Shown: positions 1-8,668, counted from the stretch's first letter. The stretch is DNA of 64,000 bases from Haloplanus litoreus (GCF_042677945.1 NZ_JBHUDN010000001.1), one strand, 5' to 3'. The notes: generated from the letters alone by a model not told the origin. Numbers and translations are program-made.

Positions 1-107
1 GCAAACGAGTGGCTCAGATCGTTCGCCTTCGCATGGAATCAGCTTATCTGAACACTACCTGTAGGGGCGACCGAACGTACAAGCCGTCGGCGTCCCAACG
101 GGAGTCC

Positions 108-458
108 ATGTCCTCACTCGCCGACGAACCGTGCGAAGCCTGTACCAGCGACGACGAACCGCTGACGAACGACGAGTACGAGGAGTATCTGTCCGACCTC
201 TCGGACGCGTGGGAGGTCGTCGACGACCACCACCTGTACGCCGACTACGGGTTCGACGATTTCCGGGACGCCCTGGAGTTCACCTACGAAATCGGCGAAC
301 TCGCGGAGGAGGAGTGGCACCACCCGGACATCGCCCTCGCGTGGGGGGAGGTGGAGGTGGAGATGTGGACCCACAAAATCGACGGTCTCCACAAGACGGA
401 CTTCGTGATGGCCGCGCGGATGGACCGCATCTACGAGGAGTACGCCCCGGCCGAGTAG
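108..458 (+). CDS. 4a-hydroxytetrahydrobiopterin dehydratase (PCD/DCoH family)
   Basis: A 116-residue protein with the pterin-4a-carbinolamine dehydratase signature. The motif EEEWHHPDIA near residue 65 carries the paired histidines, and WTHKIDGLHKTDF near residue 86 carries the third. The family dehydrates 4a-hydroxy-tetrahydropterin and has about 100 residues. The ATG at 108 is preferred over one at 9, because the family domain begins after residue 20 and the extra N-terminus is basic and unlike haloarchaeal protein. The N-terminus has a Cys-x2-Cys pair. No aromatic amino acid hydroxylase is visible nearby, so the physiological pterin is unknown. Confidence 0.85.
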   Translation: MSSLADEPCEACTSDDEPLTNDEYEEYLSDLSDAWEVVDDHHLYADYGFDDFRDALEFTYEIGELAEEEWHHPDIALAWGEVEVEMWTHKIDGLHKTDFVMAARMDRIYEEYAPAE

Positions 459-509
459 GCGAAGCCGGGGAGTCCAAGCCCTTATGCGTCCGACGGTACT
501 GCATTCGGC

Positions 510-977
510 ATGGCGATTTCTACCGGCGATTCGGTCACTATCACGTACACCGGTCGCCTCGACGACGGAACGGTCTTCGACACCACCGACGAATCGGTCG
601 CCGAGGAGGCCGGCCTCCTCGACGAACAGCCCGAACGCGAGTTCGAACCGCTCACCGTCGAAGTCGGCGCTGGGAACCTCATCGAGGGAATGGAGGAGGG
701 ACTGCTGGGCCTGGAAGTCGGCGACTCCGAGACCATCACGGTCCCACCGGAGGAGGCCTACGGCGAGGCCGACGGCGACAGCGTCCGCGAGTTCGACCCC
801 GAGCAGTTCGAAGGAATGGTCGGACAGGAACCCGCCGAGGGCCTGCAGGTGCGCGCCCAGGGCGGCGCAGTCGGCACCGTCGTCGACGTGAGCGACGACG
901 TCGTTCGCGTCGACTTCGAACACCCGCTGGCCGGCGAGACGCTGACCTTCGAAATCGACGTCCTCTCGGTCGAGTAA
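510..977 (+). CDS. FKBP-type peptidyl-prolyl cis-trans isomerase (SlyD-like)
   Basis: A 155-residue cytosolic FKBP. The N-terminus has VTITYTGRLDDGTVFDTT, followed by NLIEGMEEGLLGLEVGD and PPEEAYGE, the typical FKBP core. A flap or insert-in-flap domain follows at about residues 90-140, and the chain re-enters the FKBP fold at the C-terminus, as in archaeal SlyD-type enzymes that isomerise X-Pro bonds and act as chaperones. The A/T-rich CCCTTATG box 28 nt before the ATG fits leaderless transcription. An oligo-T run at 1061-1066 may end the transcript. Confidence 0.92.
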   Translation: MAISTGDSVTITYTGRLDDGTVFDTTDESVAEEAGLLDEQPEREFEPLTVEVGAGNLIEGMEEGLLGLEVGDSETITVPPEEAYGEADGDSVREFDPEQFEGMVGQEPAEGLQVRAQGGAVGTVVDVSDDVVRVDFEHPLAGETLTFEIDVLSVE

Positions 978-1060
978 CGGCGACAGGCACAGTGGCGTTT
1001 GTGAGTCATCACACGCAGTCCGGTGATCGGGCACGCGAACAGTTCCAGACGCGACTGTCG

Positions 1061-1066
1061 TTTTTT
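1061..1066 (+). terminator. oligo-T run after the FKBP gene
   Basis: Six consecutive T residues about 85 nt after the FKBP stop and before mutL. Archaeal RNA polymerase commonly ends at such T tracts. No strong hairpin precedes it. Confidence 0.4.
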
Positions 1067-1150
1067 CGAGCCGTCGGGAAGCGAGCCGACACACGTCGAG
1101 GCGCCGCCCCACCGTGGCGTTGATGACCCTGCCTCCCGAGGGTACCGTTC

Positions 1151-3343
1151 GTGAGCGAGACGCCGACCATCTACGCACTGGACGACGCGACGATCCGCCG
1201 CATCGCCGCCGGCGAGGTGGTCGAACGCCCGGCGAGCGTCGTGAAGGAACTGCTGGAGAACAGTCTCGACGCCGACGCGTCGCGCGTGACCGTCGCCGTC
1301 GAGGGCGGCGGCGTCGACGGCGTCCGGGTGCGCGACGACGGGGTCGGCATGACCGCGACGGACCTCGAACGCGCCGTCGAGGAGCACACGACGAGCAAGA
1401 TCAGCGACGGTGACGATCTGGATCGGGTCGGCACGCTCGGCTTCCGCGGCGAGGCCCTGCACACCATCGGCGCGGTGTCGCGGCTGACGATCCGGTCGCG
1501 ACCCCGCGACGGCGGCCGCGGCCACGAACTCGTCGTCGAAGGGGGCGAGGCGGGCGAGGTCACTCCCTCGGGCTGTCCACCCGGAACCGTCGTCGAAGTC
1601 GAGGACCTGTTCTACAACACGCCGGCCCGGAAGAAGTTCCTGAAGACCGAGGCGACGGAGTTCGACCACGTCAACCGCGTGGTGACCCAGTACGCCCTCG
1701 CCAACCCCGACGTGGCGACGGCGCTCGAACACGACGGTCGCGAGGTGTTCGCCACGGAGGGAACCGGCGACCTCGAATCGACCGTCCTCGCCGTCTACGG
1801 CCGCGAGGTGGCGTCGTCGATGGTCGCGGTGGATGGGGGATCGGCAACCACGCCGGGCGACGCCGAGGCCGAGGGCCCCGTCGAGTCGGTGTCGGGACTG
1901 GTGAGCCACCCCGAGACGACGCGGGCTGGCCGGGAGTACCTCTCGACGTTCGTCAACGGCCGGTACGTTACGGCGGGGACGCTTCGCGAGGCGGTGCTCG
2001 ACGCTTACGGCGGCCAGCTCGCGTCGGATCGGTACCCCTTCGCCGTCCTCTTCGTCGAGGTGCCGCCGGGCGCCGTCGACGTGAACGTCCACCCCCGGAA
2101 GATGGAGGTTCGCTTCGACGACGAGTCGGGCGTCGCCGAGGCGGTGACGACCGCCGTCCGCGAGGCGTTGCTGGACGAGGGGCTGGTCCGCTCGACGGCG
2201 CCGCGGGGGCGTTCGGCACCCGCGGAGACGGAGATATCCCCGGAGTCGCCGGATCGGGCGGTGGCGGGCGGCGACGCGGCGCCCGAGGGTGTAGACGACC
2301 CGGACGGACCGGGCGGAGGGGCCGGACGCGAACGGACGGATCGACAGTCGTCGTCCGCCGCCGACGCCGGGAACGGGACGGAGAACGAGAGCGGCGCCGC
2401 CGAGACGGCCACGTCGCGGACCCGGCCCGCGACGCTCGACGAACTCGCGGGGGCGTCGACGACGGACCCGACGGGCGACGACGGCGCGGCCGGCGGGACG
2501 GCGGATTCGACGCCCGCGGACGACGAGGGCGGGAGTGATCGGGACGGAGACGCGATCGCCGGTCGTGACCGAACGGGGGTCGGATCGGGGACGGCACCGT
2601 CGGACGCCGACGTGGCGACCGACGCGGTGGACGACGAAGACGGGGAGTGGCGGAGCGGCGGCGTCGTCGCCCCGACGGACCAGCGGACGCTCGACGGGGA
2701 GCGGGCGGCGCCGGATCGTGACTTCGAGCGCCTGCCCGCGATGCGGCTCCTCGGGCAGTACGACGACACGTACCTCGTCGCGGAGACGCCGGACGGACTG
2801 GCGCTGATCGACCAGCACGCGGCCGACGAGCGGATCAACTACGAACGCCTGCGCGCGGAGATGGACGGCGAGACGCCGACGCAGGCGCTGGCCGAACCGG
2901 TCGACCTCGAACTCACGGCGCGGGAGGTCGAACTGTTCGACACCTACCGGGACGCGCTTGCGGAACTGGGCTTTCACGCCGACCGGAGCGGGGATCGAAC
3001 CGTCGAGGTGCGGACGGTACCGACGGTGTTCGACGCCGCCCTCGACGCCTCACTCCTGCGGGACGCGCTGACGGGATTCGCCACCGAGGCGGAGTCGGCG
3101 GACGAAACGATCGACGCCGTGGCGGACACCCTGCTCGCGGACCTGGCGTGTTACCCGTCGATCACGGGCAACACGTCGCTGACGGAGGGGTCGGTCGTCG
3201 ACCTCTTGTCGGCCCTCGACGACTGCGAGAACCCCTTCGCCTGCCCGCACGGGCGCCCGGTCGTCGTCTCGTTCGACCGCGACGAGATCACCGATCGGTT
3301 CGAACGTGACTACCCCGGACACGGCGGCCGCCGGGCGGAGTGA
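1151..3343 (+). CDS. mutL: DNA mismatch repair protein MutL with endonuclease motif
   Basis: A 730-residue GHKL ATPase of mismatch repair. N-terminal ATP-binding motifs are ENSLDAD (about 33), DDGVGM (about 62) and GFRGEAL (about 97). A long acidic low-complexity linker spans about 350-530. The C-terminal dimerisation domain carries DQHAADERINYE near residue 554, an exact match to the metal-dependent endonuclease motif DQHA(x)2E(x)4E, and CPHGRP near 698. It should therefore be the nicking type of MutL, unlike the E. coli protein. Start is GTG. No mutS is in view. The next gene follows after 57 bp. Confidence 0.96.
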   Translation: MSETPTIYALDDATIRRIAAGEVVERPASVVKELLENSLDADASRVTVAVEGGGVDGVRVRDDGVGMTATDLERAVEEHTTSKISDGDDLDRVGTLGFRGEALHTIGAVSRLTIRSRPRDGGRGHELVVEGGEAGEVTPSGCPPGTVVEVEDLFYNTPARKKFLKTEATEFDHVNRVVTQYALANPDVATALEHDGREVFATEGTGDLESTVLAVYGREVASSMVAVDGGSATTPGDAEAEGPVESVSGLVSHPETTRAGREYLSTFVNGRYVTAGTLREAVLDAYGGQLASDRYPFAVLFVEVPPGAVDVNVHPRKMEVRFDDESGVAEAVTTAVREALLDEGLVRSTAPRGRSAPAETEISPESPDRAVAGGDAAPEGVDDPDGPGGGAGRERTDRQSSSAADAGNGTENESGAAETATSRTRPATLDELAGASTTDPTGDDGAAGGTADSTPADDEGGSDRDGDAIAGRDRTGVGSGTAPSDADVATDAVDDEDGEWRSGGVVAPTDQRTLDGERAAPDRDFERLPAMRLLGQYDDTYLVAETPDGLALIDQHAADERINYERLRAEMDGETPTQALAEPVDLELTAREVELFDTYRDALAELGFHADRSGDRTVEVRTVPTVFDAALDASLLRDALTGFATEAESADETIDAVADTLLADLACYPSITGNTSLTEGSVVDLLSALDDCENPFACPHGRPVVVSFDRDEITDRFERDYPGHGGRRAE

Positions 3344-3400
3344 GACGGTCGATCGGACGAGCGGGCGCACCTTTTTGCGCCGGTCGCTCGAAGTGCGGGC

Positions 3401-4345
3401 GTGACAGATCTGGTTACCGTCGGCGACGCGACCCTCCGGTTCTCGCCGCCACGGGGCGAGCGAATCGAGACGACGGGAGAGTTCGCCGCCCACGTCGGCG
3501 GCCCCGAGAGCAACGTCGCCGTCGCGGCGGCGACGCTCGGCCTCGACGCCGCGTGGCTGTCGAAACTCCCGGACACCCCACTGGGTCGGCGCGTCGTCGG
3601 CGAACTTCGGCGTCACGGCGTCCGGACGGGCGTCGTCTGGGGCGACTCCGGCCGGGCGTCGACGACGTTCGTCGAACGAGGCGGGACGGCCGGCGCGCGG
3701 ACCGTCCCCGATCGGACGGCGACGGCGTTCGCCACGACGACGGCCGAGGATCTGCCCCTCGGCGTGGTCCGGGACGCCGAGACGCTGTTCGTCAGCGGCG
3801 CCACCCCCGCGCGGTCGGAAGCACTTCTCGAGACGACGGCGACACTCCTCGCGGCCGCGGGCGAGGCGGACACGACGCGAGCCTTCGACACGCGGTTCGA
3901 GGCGACTGGGCTGGCCCCCGACCGGGCGCGTGACCTGTACGACCACCTCCTCGACGACGTGGACGTGTTGATCGTCGACGAGAGCGACGCCGAACGGGTG
4001 TTCGGCCTCGACGGCGACGTGGTGCCCGCGGGACACAGCCTCCGGACGCGCTACGACTGCGCGACGGTGGTCGTCACTCGCACGGAGCGCCGTCACCCGA
4101 CGGTCGGCCTGCAGGGAGAGGAGATCTACGAGGTGCCACCGTTCGAGACGGAGACGCGCGATCCGGCGGGAGTCCACGACGCCTTCGTCGGCGGGTTCCT
4201 CGCCGGACGACACCGGGGCGAGACCGTGAAAGGCGCGCTCGTCGAGGGGGCGGCAACGGCGGCGCTCAAGCGAACCATCGTCGGCGACGTCGTCGTCGGA
4301 TCGCGCGAGGACGTCGAGGCGATTCGCGATGGCCGGACGGTGTGA
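3401..4345 (+). CDS. PfkB-family carbohydrate kinase (possibly 2-keto-3-deoxygluconate kinase)
   Basis: A 314-residue ribokinase-like protein. The N-terminal sugar-binding motif GGPESNVAVAAATLG lies near residue 31, and the C-terminal motif DPAGVHDAFVGGFLAG near 250. The usual GAGD anion-hole motif reads GVHD, which keeps the catalytic aspartate but alters the glycine turn. Haloarchaeal 2-keto-3-deoxygluconate kinases have this length and N-terminal pattern, but substrate cannot be settled here. Start is GTG, 27 nt after a CCTTTTTG promoter box. Confidence 0.8.
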   Translation: MTDLVTVGDATLRFSPPRGERIETTGEFAAHVGGPESNVAVAAATLGLDAAWLSKLPDTPLGRRVVGELRRHGVRTGVVWGDSGRASTTFVERGGTAGARTVPDRTATAFATTTAEDLPLGVVRDAETLFVSGATPARSEALLETTATLLAAAGEADTTRAFDTRFEATGLAPDRARDLYDHLLDDVDVLIVDESDAERVFGLDGDVVPAGHSLRTRYDCATVVVTRTERRHPTVGLQGEEIYEVPPFETETRDPAGVHDAFVGGFLAGRHRGETVKGALVEGAATAALKRTIVGDVVVGSREDVEAIRDGRTV

Positions 4346-4803
4346 TCGGGAAAGAGTGGCAGCAACCGGCCCGACCCCGGTCGGGGAACTCGGGGGCGAG
4401 CCGGCACAAAGCGCCGGTCGGGTCGGGGAGACGCGTTGCGGGGACCGACGCCACCGGCACACGGGGAGTGAGGGCGGCGTCGGCATCCGGGATTACCGAG
4501 GGATGAAACATAAATCCATCAGAGGCACAGATGCGGATTTCAGTCTCTACCGGACGTCTCGCCGCCGGCCGCGAGGGGCCGCCGACCGGATCGATCGGGT
4601 AGGTGGCGCCAGCGTCGGCGTCGGGTAGGTGCCGCCGCGGACGTGCAACACCTGGCCGGTGACGAAGGAGGCACGATCTGAGGTCGGAAAACAGTACGCG
4701 TCGGCAACCTCTTCGACGGGTCCGAGGCAGCCGAGTCGCCGGCGACGCCGCGTGGCGTGACAGCTGCGTGCTACTTTATCTCCTCTCCCGGCGTAGTCCG
4801 TCC
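4346..4803. other. 458-bp intergenic stretch with a dehydrogenase remnant
   Basis: No intact gene is visible. It holds the short-chain dehydrogenase remnant described separately, an A/T-rich patch near 4500-4545, and the promoter of the following lipoprotein gene (CTTTATCT about 28 nt before its ATG). Confidence 0.6.
4608..4740 (-). pseudogene. 3'-terminal remnant of a short-chain dehydrogenase (SDR) gene
   Basis: Read leftward, this stretch encodes LGPVEEVADAYCFPTSDRAS followed by FVTGQVLHVRGG. This matches the last 40 or so residues of FabG-like short-chain dehydrogenases (consensus: EVA, A, FL, SD.ASFVTGQ, L.VDGG). The upstream cofactor-binding and catalytic parts (TGxxxGIG, YxxxK) are absent, the reading frame upstream is unrelated, and GG follows Arg instead of Asp. 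It is a decayed fragment, not a functional gene. Confidence 0.65.
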
Positions 4804-5628
4804 ATGACGTCGCGTCGTGCGTTGACACTCCTGGTCGTGGTACTGACGGTGACCGCTGGCTGTCTCGGCGGTGGGGGAGCAGCCGTCGACACCGCGGGCG
4901 CCGCGGACGCCCCGGCGACGGAACCTGGCGAGGGCGCGGTGGCCGGCCAAACCGACGGTGATGACTCCACCCCCGACCTGACCGACCCCGAGGCGGCGCT
5001 CCGGGAGGCCGGAAGCTTCAGGGTCACCTGGCAGTACGCCGGCGTCGACACGAGTGGGGTTCGGTCCGAGGTGAACCACGAGTACGCCGTCGACCTCCGC
5101 GCGGAGCGGTCGCTCACGGTCACGTCGTCGACGCGGGACGGTCGGAGCGACGGCGGCACCAGCGAGCAGTTCGTCTCGGACGGCATCACGTACGTGCGTT
5201 CCGGCCCGTCGGACGCGACGACGTACGCATCGTACCCGGGCACCGCCGACGTGGTCGGCACGGCCATCGCCCTCTCGCAGGCCCGCGCGTACGGCGCCGA
5301 CGAGGATCTGACCGCCCGCGGCACCGAGCGGTTCGACGGTGTGAGCGTCACCCGCTTCGAGCTCTCGGAGGCGAGTTCCCCACTGATTCGAGCCGGGTCG
5401 GTGTCGACTGCCGGATCGTCCGGCGTCGTGGAGATCACCGACTTCCGGTACGTCGTCCTCGTCGACGCGAACGGCCTCTCGCGGTACGAGTCGTGGTCGT
5501 TCACCGGACGAACCACCGAGGGCGAGACGGTGAGCGGCGAGTGGGAGTACACGCTCACCGGTGTCGGATCGACGACCGTCGAGGATCCCGAGTGGCTGGC
5601 GGCGGCCCGGGAGGCGGTGGGGCGCTGA
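4804..5628 (+). CDS. haloarchaeal lipoprotein of unknown function
   Basis: A 274-residue secreted lipoprotein. The signal peptide MTSRRALTLLVVVLTVTAGC ends in a lipobox cysteine, followed by a Gly/Ala/Asp-rich linker to about residue 60. The rest is a beta-rich domain (SFRVTWQYAGVDTSG, TYVRSG, FDGVSVTRFELSE), a pattern common in haloarchaeal lipoproteins of the LolA-like, DUF7537 type. The ATG at 4804 is chosen because the signal peptide starts there and a CTTTATCT box lies 28 nt upstream. Function is unknown. Confidence 0.85.
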   Translation: MTSRRALTLLVVVLTVTAGCLGGGGAAVDTAGAADAPATEPGEGAVAGQTDGDDSTPDLTDPEAALREAGSFRVTWQYAGVDTSGVRSEVNHEYAVDLRAERSLTVTSSTRDGRSDGGTSEQFVSDGITYVRSGPSDATTYASYPGTADVVGTAIALSQARAYGADEDLTARGTERFDGVSVTRFELSEASSPLIRAGSVSTAGSSGVVEITDFRYVVLVDANGLSRYESWSFTGRTTEGETVSGEWEYTLTGVGSTTVEDPEWLAAAREAVGR

Positions 5629-5876
5629 CGCTGGCCCGGCGGGTCCGGACGCTCACCCCACCCCGTCCGTGGCCCGTCGTCGCTGACGGCCAGTTCGATC
5701 CACCGGCCGTCTCCGACCGTCCGCGTCTCGACTCTATATTACCCTCTCCTCGAGATCACCGGCGGAGTGGTCGATCCACCCTCGTATCGGCGGTGGAGCC
5801 TACGAATCGGGAGCCTCGAACGGTCCGGCGAGCCCACATTTATGAGGCGACCCTCACGATGGGGAGACGAGAGACG

Positions 5877-6014
5877 ATGGTCGGAATCGTGTTACAGGAG
5901 ACCGCCGGCGTCGCTCACTCCCTCGCGTACACCGTCTGGGGATTGGCCGGCGTGGTGGGACTACTCGTCGGCTACCTGCTGGGTCGCAGCTACGGGGGCG
6001 GTGGCGGTGCGTGA
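5877..6014 (+). CDS. 45-aa single-span membrane protein coupled to a kinase gene
   Basis: A 45-residue protein, MVGIVLQETAGVAHSLAY then one hydrophobic span and a Gly-rich tail (GRSYGGGGGA). A TTTATGA box near 5842 puts the expected transcript start just before the ATG at 5877, and after an alternative ATG at 5859. Its stop codon lies inside the start region of the kinase gene (about 14 nt overlap), so the two are probably translated together. I do not recognise the family. It may be a membrane partner of the kinase. Confidence 0.6.
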   Translation: MVGIVLQETAGVAHSLAYTVWGLAGVVGLLVGYLLGRSYGGGGGA

Positions 6015-7233
6015 CGCGGACGCCGAGACGGACGGGACACGCGCCGTCGGCGCGGGGGCCGCGGTGTGGGTCGGGGCGACGGCCGATGTGGCGGCGCTCA
6101 CACTCCCACTACAGGCAGTGCGAGTCGGCCCCGACCCCGGAACCGTCGCCCTCTACGGCGTCGTGGCGGCCGTCGTGGGTCTCGCCTTGGGGTTCGGTAT
6201 CGGTGCCCTCCGAACGCGGGGAGCGGTGTCGGCGCCGGACGGGCCGACGTCGACGCCCACACCACAGGAACCGACCGTGGACGACACGCCATCCGACGAC
6301 GCCCGGTCGACCCCCGACGACGGGACGGCGACGCGTTCCGACCGGCGGGACTCGGTCGCGTCGTCGACGCCCGGCGGGACGAAACACCCACCGAGCCGGA
6401 TCCCACGCGCCCCCGACGTCTCGGTCAGCGACGCCGACCTCACCGACGAGGAACCTATCGGAGGCGGCGGCAACGCCGACGTGACGCGGGCGACACTCCC
6501 CACCGCGACCGGCGACGTACCGCTGGCGATCAAGAAGCCGCGGCTCTCCGGGACGCTCCACAGCGAGGCGGTCGAGCGACTCCTCGCCGAGGCGGAGACG
6601 TGGGACAAACTCGACGACCACGACCACGTCGTCGGCGTCGTCGACTACGGTGCCGATCCCCTCCCCTGGATCGCCATGGAGTACATGGATGCCGGGGATC
6701 TGAGCGACCGTGCAGGGGATCTGTCGACGCCACAGGCGCTCTGGACCGCCCTCGGCATCACGAAAGGCGTCCGGCACGCCCACCGCCGCGGCGTCGCCCA
6801 CCTCGATCTGAAACCCGAGAACGTCCTGTTCCGGAGCGTCGACGGCGCGTGGGACGTCCCCAAAGTCGCGGACTGGGGACTGTCGAAACACCTCCTCGAC
6901 CACTCACAGAGCGTCGAGGGGCTGTCACCGCACTACGCGGCCCCCGAACAGTTCGACGCCGACTACGGGTCGGCCGACGACCGAACCGACGTCTACCAGT
7001 TGGGCGCGGTCTGCTACCGACTCTTCACCGGCCGCCCACCCTTCGAGGGGGAGTCGACGCGAGTGATGCGTGCCGTCCTCGACGAGCGGCCGGCGCCGCC
7101 GAGCGCGGTAGCCGACGTCCCCGAGGCGTTGGACGACGTCGTCCTCACGGCACTCGCCAAGGAGAAAGGCGACCGCTACGACGACATCGTCTACCTCCGG
7201 GACGACCTGCAGCGCCTGTACGAGAACTGGTGA
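6001..7233 (+). CDS. membrane-anchored Hanks-type serine/threonine protein kinase
   Basis: About 410 residues from GTG at 6001 (GTG at 6007 is also possible). Two hydrophobic segments lie within the first 80 residues, then a Pro/Thr/Asp-rich linker to about 145, then a kinase domain. Seen motifs: glycine loop IGGGGNADV, lysine in LAIKKP (about 178), catalytic loop HLDLKPENV (about 267), ADWG in place of DFG, and AAPEQF in place of APE. The HRD arginine is Leu, so activation-loop phosphorylation may not be required. The kinase domain is at the C-terminus. The coupled small membrane protein upstream is a possible partner; the substrate is unknown. Confidence 0.88.
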   Translation: MAVRDADAETDGTRAVGAGAAVWVGATADVAALTLPLQAVRVGPDPGTVALYGVVAAVVGLALGFGIGALRTRGAVSAPDGPTSTPTPQEPTVDDTPSDDARSTPDDGTATRSDRRDSVASSTPGGTKHPPSRIPRAPDVSVSDADLTDEEPIGGGGNADVTRATLPTATGDVPLAIKKPRLSGTLHSEAVERLLAEAETWDKLDDHDHVVGVVDYGADPLPWIAMEYMDAGDLSDRAGDLSTPQALWTALGITKGVRHAHRRGVAHLDLKPENVLFRSVDGAWDVPKVADWGLSKHLLDHSQSVEGLSPHYAAPEQFDADYGSADDRTDVYQLGAVCYRLFTGRPPFEGESTRVMRAVLDERPAPPSAVADVPEALDDVVLTALAKEKGDRYDDIVYLRDDLQRLYENW

Positions 7234-7275
7234 GGGCGACCCGACCGGGACCGTCGCGACGTCCCCCGCCGCCCG

Positions 7276-7560
7276 CTCGAGTCCGACAGCATCGCCGACT
7301 TCGTGACCCGCGAGGAACGCCGCGACCGGGTAGCAGCGGCGACCGTGGGCCGTCTGCCCGCCTCCGTCGACAACGCCCACGTCACGGGTCCGGGTATCGC
7401 TCGCGCTCTCGGCGCTCACGACGTGCCCGTCGTCGCCGTCCTCGACGACCCCTCGCTGTACCGAGTTCTCGACGGCGTCGGCGTCCCTTATCCGGAGACA
7501 CGGTGGCTGGCCGAGACGAGTGTCGGGACGGCGATAGCCGAGTTGGGGCTCCCGCTGAAG
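7276..7560 (+). pseudogene. possible fragment of a TrkA-like nucleotide-binding protein
   Basis: This frame encodes DFVTREERRDRV, then GIARALGAHDVPVVAVLDDP and VLDGVGVPYPETRWLAE, a beta-alpha-beta pattern like one half of a TrkA-N (RCK) domain. There is no glycine-rich nucleotide-binding start, and the frame runs on into non-coding sequence and tRNA-like repeats. It looks like a decayed gene remnant beside a tRNA. Family assignment is tentative. Confidence 0.3.
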
Positions 7561-7695
7561 CCCGCACGCAAACGCGAGTTCGTGGGGCCATCGGGACGAA
7601 CGTCGTTCAGGCCGACACCGAATCCGAGTTCCGAGACGTCCTCCCGCAGCGAACGGAGTGAGCGGGGACACCCGACGCAGCAAAAACGTGGGAGT

Positions 7696-7717
7696 ATGCC
7701 GTCTCCCCGATTTGAAC
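7696..7717 (-). repeat. partial copy of the tRNA-Phe 3' end
   Basis: Twenty-two bases identical at 21 positions to the 3' end of the tRNA-Phe gene at 7824-7897 (T-arm and acceptor strand), in the same orientation and 128 bp away. Such 3' copies are typical of integration sites. No integrase is present between them. Confidence 0.6.
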
Positions 7718-7777
7718 CTCCGGAAGACGGTCGCGCTCACTCCGTTCGCGCGCTGCGGCTTCCGTGCTCAAATCGGG
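7706..7777. repeat. inverted repeat derived from tRNA-Phe T-arm sequence
   Basis: CCCGATTTGA at 7706-7715 is the exact reverse complement of TCAAATCGGG at 7768-7777. Inside them CGGAAG (7721-7726) pairs with CTTCCG (7759-7764). The arms are T-arm-like sequence in opposite orientations, forming a possible long stem or a scar of rearrangement. Confidence 0.5.
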
Positions 7778-7823
7778 TCGGCGCCGTTTCTTCGCCGCTC
7801 GCTACGCTCGCGGACTCAGAATA

Positions 7824-7897
7824 TGCCGCCTCCCCGATTTGAACGGGGGACAGCTCGATCTTCAGTCGAGTGCTCTCCCAGTCTGAGCTAAGGCGGC
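7824..7897 (-). tRNA. tRNA-Phe (anticodon GAA)
   Basis: A 74-nt cloverleaf read leftward: acceptor GCCGCCU pairs with AGGCGGC, D-stem GCUC/GAGC, anticodon stem CUCGA/UCGAG around loop CUGAAGA (anticodon GAA), T-stem CCCCG/CGGGG around UUCAAAU, and discriminator A. No CCA is encoded. No intron. Confidence 0.95.
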
Positions 7898-7961
7898 GCA
7901 GTTTCGACGACGGGGATAATGGGCAAAAGGATTTCGAAACACGGCGACGGCCCACGGCCGG

Positions 7962-8585
7962 TCACGAGACGGTTCGTCGCTCGGTGAACGTCCGGGTCCC
8001 GCTCGCCGTCCTGACCGTCGTCTCGATGCGGATCCGGCCGTCGTTTCGCTCGATTCGCGCGGCATCGACGTAGCCGATCCGGATCGTCCGCGTCCGCGTG
8101 ACGGTTTCACCCGCTGCCAGGCTGCCGACGTCCGACCGCCCCTCCCAGACGAGACTCCCGCCAGTCGTGATTTCGGTCGCGACCCTGACCGACTGAGCGG
8201 GGTCGTCACCGCGGTTCGTCAGTCCGATGGTGACGGTCCGACACCGCGTCCCGCAGGTCTCGATGGATCGAACCCGCATGGCGACGTCCGGCGCCGAGTC
8301 GGCGGTGGTGGTGGTGGTGGCGGTGGCGGTGGTGGCGACCGACTCCGGCGTCGCCGTCCCCGCGGCGCCGCCCGCACCCGTGTCCGTGGTGGTGGTATCG
8401 CCTGCCGGCCCGACGACGATGGCAGCCGCACCGACGATAGCCAGGGCGACCAAGACGAACGCGGCCAGTTCGCGCGGATCCCTAGACCGACTCGGTCGCG
8501 ACCCGCCGGTGTCGGTCCCCGCGTCGTCCCCACTCCCGCCCCCGTCGCGGACCGACGTGGACGGCTCTCGCTCCCCGGAACCCAT
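7962..8585 (-). CDS. membrane-anchored protein with extracellular beta domain, unknown function
   Basis: A 207-residue protein. An acidic/basic N-terminal tail (about 1-38) precedes one hydrophobic span (ELAAFVLVALAIVGAAAIVV, about 39-58). A Thr/Ala-rich linker follows to about 98, then a compact domain with CGTRC and a beta-sandwich pattern (VTIGLTNRGDDPAQSVRV, GSLAAGETVTRTRTIRIGYV). This resembles haloarchaeal domains for extra-cytoplasmic decoration, of the CARDB/FxLYD type. Likely one-span, with the domain outside. Function is unknown. Confidence 0.7.
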   Translation of the reverse strand: MGSGEREPSTSVRDGGGSGDDAGTDTGGSRPSRSRDPRELAAFVLVALAIVGAAAIVVGPAGDTTTTDTGAGGAAGTATPESVATTATATTTTTADSAPDVAMRVRSIETCGTRCRTVTIGLTNRGDDPAQSVRVATEITTGGSLVWEGRSDVGSLAAGETVTRTRTIRIGYVDAARIERNDGRIRIETTVRTASGTRTFTERRTVS

Positions 8586-8668
8586 GCGTCGGGGGACGCG
8601 GTCGGCGCGGATAGCTCTGGTGGCCGTTCCAGCGAGAGCCTTTTGCGCGCGTCCGAACTACGTTTCCC

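Noticed and set aside
758..2977. Long open frame of 739 codons opposite mutL
   Set aside because: Arg/Pro/Val-rich with no domain; an antisense shadow typical of very high GC. mutL is certain on the other strand.
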